This document shows, piece by piece, positions 61,151 through 64,000 of a stretch of DNA of 64,000 nucleotides. The notes below the pieces were generated by a model. The model did not search any database and was not told the origin of the DNA. It worked only from the letters and a program-made list of their open reading frames with translations. Every line of letters starts with the position of its first letter. Positions within the stretch are counted from its first letter, which is position 1. The translations under genes were made by a program, and so were the position numbers. The stretch is taken from contig VXBA01001777.1 in the NCBI GenBank assembly GCA_013399895.1, forward strand, positions 465,983-529,982. Direction: 5' to 3'. Source of the DNA: Serilophus lunatus (Eukaryota; Chordata; Aves; Passeriformes; Eurylaimidae).

Positions 61151-64000
61151 TCCCCTATCCCACATACATAAGAGAGTGTAAACCATGGGTTTAACTATAA
61201 AGGGTTTTGCTACAAAGATCCCATTGCTCTATCCCTTTCCATGATATGCATTGTAATACTATATAATTCATTAATTACACCATAAATCACTCCTGGGGTT
61301 GCTGTATGGAGGAAAGCAAAGGAGTTGTTTTGGAAGAAGCCTGAGAGGGCTAAAAGTGAGGCAAGTTGGCAAGACCCATGGACAGCATTGAGCCAGCAGA
61401 AGAGAGAACTGTGGGGTGAACAGGGTCCTGAGCAGCCAAGGCTGACATGAGGAGAGCTGTGATGAACGGAGATGCCCATCTTGTGCATGCACACTTGTTG
61501 GAGCAACCATGGGGCTGACACAAAATACTGAGTGGATGCTCCTTGCAAGAGCAATGCCTCTGTGGTGAACTGAATAAAGAGGATCCTGCATAAAAATACT
61601 GTATGAGTCATGCATGCTTCATAAAACATAGGTTTGTAAAAGGTAAATGAAAAAAATGGAGGTAAAATCTTCACTCTGGTATCTCCTAAATTCTGCATGA
61701 TGGAGTTAATAGTCTCAGGGCAGTGTATAGACATACAGTACCTCTGCACACCAACACTGACCTGAGTTTTACAGACTGCACATTTGCAGGTCTACAATTC
61801 AAACCTAATTGCTATGACCTCACATAAAATAGTAATAATCAACTATCAATAACACTTTGGGAACTGGGGGGAAAATAAAGGGAAAATGTTCATTCTTAAT
61901 AAAAGCTGTTGCTGACGGTCAGGAAATTGGACCTTATGCTAGCATTAGTTGCAGGAGCCAAAAACATTTCTGCTGAGTGTTTCTGGGGAGCATATGCTTT
62001 ATATACTTGAAAGATACTCTTCTATATCAAGTCTTTGTAACTATAGGGACATGAAAAATAAAGACAGAAATCATAAAGATTTCCTTTTCCTCCGGTAGCT
62101 AATCAGTCCAGGGTGTACTTACTTACAAGCAGAGAGCTGTCTTCATCCCAGCCTCTCTTCTCCCTGCATCCCCAGGATGCAGACTGATGTCTAGTTAGCT
62201 GGTGTTCCCTTAATGAATCAAACCATTTGCTCCAGAAATACAAGATGCAGGACCAATATTTTCAAAAGCTGCCTTTAAAATTCTGGCAGCAATTTAGTGT
62301 GGTCATGTTTCCAAGTGTGAAGTTCTTCATGTATGAATGCTCGCACTCAGGATTTATTTGCTTGGACTGCACTCACATCCGTGTAGGGACTGTGACCATG
62401 AACCCAAAGTTTTCCATGTGCTATCTACTAGATGGGGGAAATTTGGTTTAAAGGTTTAGAAACCAGGTAAGGACAGGTAACCTGGTAAGGATTTGCAGTT
62501 CCAGGGTGGTGTTTAGGGCTATAGGGCAGGAGGTAGTGAGATGGAGGAAAGGGGGGAAAAAATTACATTTATGTGAAGCAGACCCAGCAGTTTCACTACA
62601 TTCATTACTATCTTTCTTTCCTTGCACTTCACTAAGTGGGGAAGAAGCGTCTTTCTGTGCACATCTGGGAGCACTGCAGCACAAAGCATGGTGCACAGAT
62701 CCCAGAGGTGGCCTCAGACCTGGAAGTGGTCTGGCCACACCAGCATCATCCAGAATAAAGACTAATTAATCCTTGTGGGAGCACATCAGCTCCAGTTATG
62801 TGATGTTAACATGACATGAGACTGCAATAAGCACCTGAATGGGGACCTGCTGTTTGGGGGTACTAACCCTTGCTGACTTTGCTTGGGGACCCCTTGCACA
62901 CCCTTCCCTCACACCTCATTTGCTATTCATCATGCTAAGAAGAGAAGGCACACAGCTGAAACTGAGCAAGATGTTTGCAATGTGTATTTTTGAATGTTTA
63001 GTGATATGCATTGTCTCAGATGCATGGGGCAGGACCACACCGTATTGTGCAAACCAGAAGGATGGCACTTGCCCCAGCCCACACACAAATCTGCCCCTCT
63101 GTATCATCCCCATTTTTAGCTCCATCTACTTTTAGAGAAATGCTAAATTTAATACAGAAATAAAACTACCAAGAGTCCTGTAGTTTTTAAGGAGAATAGT
63201 GTGCTTGCTCAGGAAGCGTGAAATTAAATGCTCTCAGGCGTGCATTTGCCCAGCTCCACATCACATGTACCTTGTCAGCTCTGAACAGGCCAGGAGCTCA
63301 CTCCTAATTCGCTCCATGGCCTCATCCTGCAAACATGCACCCCTGCAAGCAAGGCTTACTCATGGAAACACTATGCCTGCATTCCCGATAGCAAGCAGCT
63401 TGGGAGGAACCTGCTGCCTGGGCTGCCCTGGGGACACGACTGGCACAGTCCAAGCCGTCAGCCTGGCACCGTCAGGAGAGCTCCAGCAGCACAGCAAGCC
63501 ACTAAGACCAGCCAAGAAATCCCACATACTCTGAAGGACACCCTCTGGCCATGATCAGGACTCACTTTGATGTTTTCTGACAACACACGACACCAAAATC
63601 TCTTCTCATTTAAAGTGCCTTCAAATGGCTCCTCCCAACAGAGACATGCCCAGGGGTTTTGCTAAAAGCAGCTTGCCTGCCTGTGCATCCCTGTGTTACT
63701 GGAGTTTGCTTTGTGTAGTGCTTTGCTTTTCCTTAGGAAAATTTGGATGTTGGAACAGTCCCCTTCAATAGCCGTCATGTCCGCAGGGCTGGCTGTGAGA
63801 CACATTAAATGGGTTCCTGAGAGTTGACTCCCAAATTATGACAGTACTTCACATGTTTTCAAGGCTAAGTGATGGTCAATCTCCTGCTCCTTGACTTCAC
63901 AAGTCAGATACAGTAGGGCAAGGGAGCCTCCCGCCCACAAACCTCATTTTCGGGGGCAAGATGTGATGACAGCAGGTCTGGAAGCTACATCACTTCCAAG
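61151..64000. other. 3' intergenic DNA to the window end
   Basis: A 179-codon frame on the minus strand (61210-61749) has no domain, no splice-consistent ends and His/Cys/Ser-rich composition. I treat it as chance. No exon of a neighbouring gene is recognised. Confidence 0.5.

Noticed and set aside
61210..61749. A 179-codon minus-strand frame
   Set aside because: It has no domain and no supporting promoter or splice context. A frame of this length can arise by chance in 64 kb of vertebrate DNA.
1..64000. CRISPR array, phage, operon or other prokaryotic-type system
   Set aside because: The window is vertebrate DNA with spliced genes and LINEs. I saw no spaced direct-repeat array and no dense gene cluster.
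1..64000. tRNA, rRNA or microRNA genes
   Set aside because: I noticed no tRNA B-box/cloverleaf arrangement or known rRNA sequence. Hairpin-type microRNA genes cannot be excluded by eye, so none is reported.

Overview
The window reads as vertebrate, and specifically bird, genomic DNA. The identifying signs are many 5'-truncated CR1 LINE copies whose 3' ends carry the typical ATTCTATG-like repeats, a low overall repeat load, a fragment of an avian-type LTR repeat, and a few very old CR1 and MIR-like relics. There is no prokaryotic gene organisation. The long frames are sparse, and those I compared with known families show none beyond the gene below and the CR1 relics.

The only gene I can support is ATOH8 (atonal bHLH transcription factor 8), on the + strand in three coding exons. 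Exon 1 (visible part 30695-30813) encodes the basic region and helix 1. Exon 2 (45148-45339) encodes the loop, helix 2 and most of the C-terminal tail. Exon 3 (53707 onward) supplies one Glu codon, the stop and the 3' UTR. Intron 1 is 14,334 bp and intron 2 is 8,367 bp, both phase 0. A 484-base run of N (30211-30694) hides the start codon and most of the N-terminal half. The CpG-rich promoter and 5' UTR lie around 29640-30210.

Layout: 1-29640 is 5' intergenic DNA with CR1 copies, two old LINE relics, MIR-like cores, an LTR fragment and an orphan CpG-rich segment near 14400-14880. 29640-55350 is the ATOH8 transcription unit. 55350-64000 is 3' intergenic DNA with two more CR1 copies. Several repeat-free AT-rich segments, mainly in intron 2 (45860-46170, 49680-50260), look like conserved developmental enhancers, but this is inference from composition and motifs only.

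I found no undescribed multi-gene system. The most useful leads are the gap in ATOH8 exon 1, the one-codon terminal exon, a perfect hairpin containing an upstream AUG just before the gap, the orphan CpG island, possible alternative transcripts in intron 2, a diverged ~83-bp tandem array, and the candidate enhancers.
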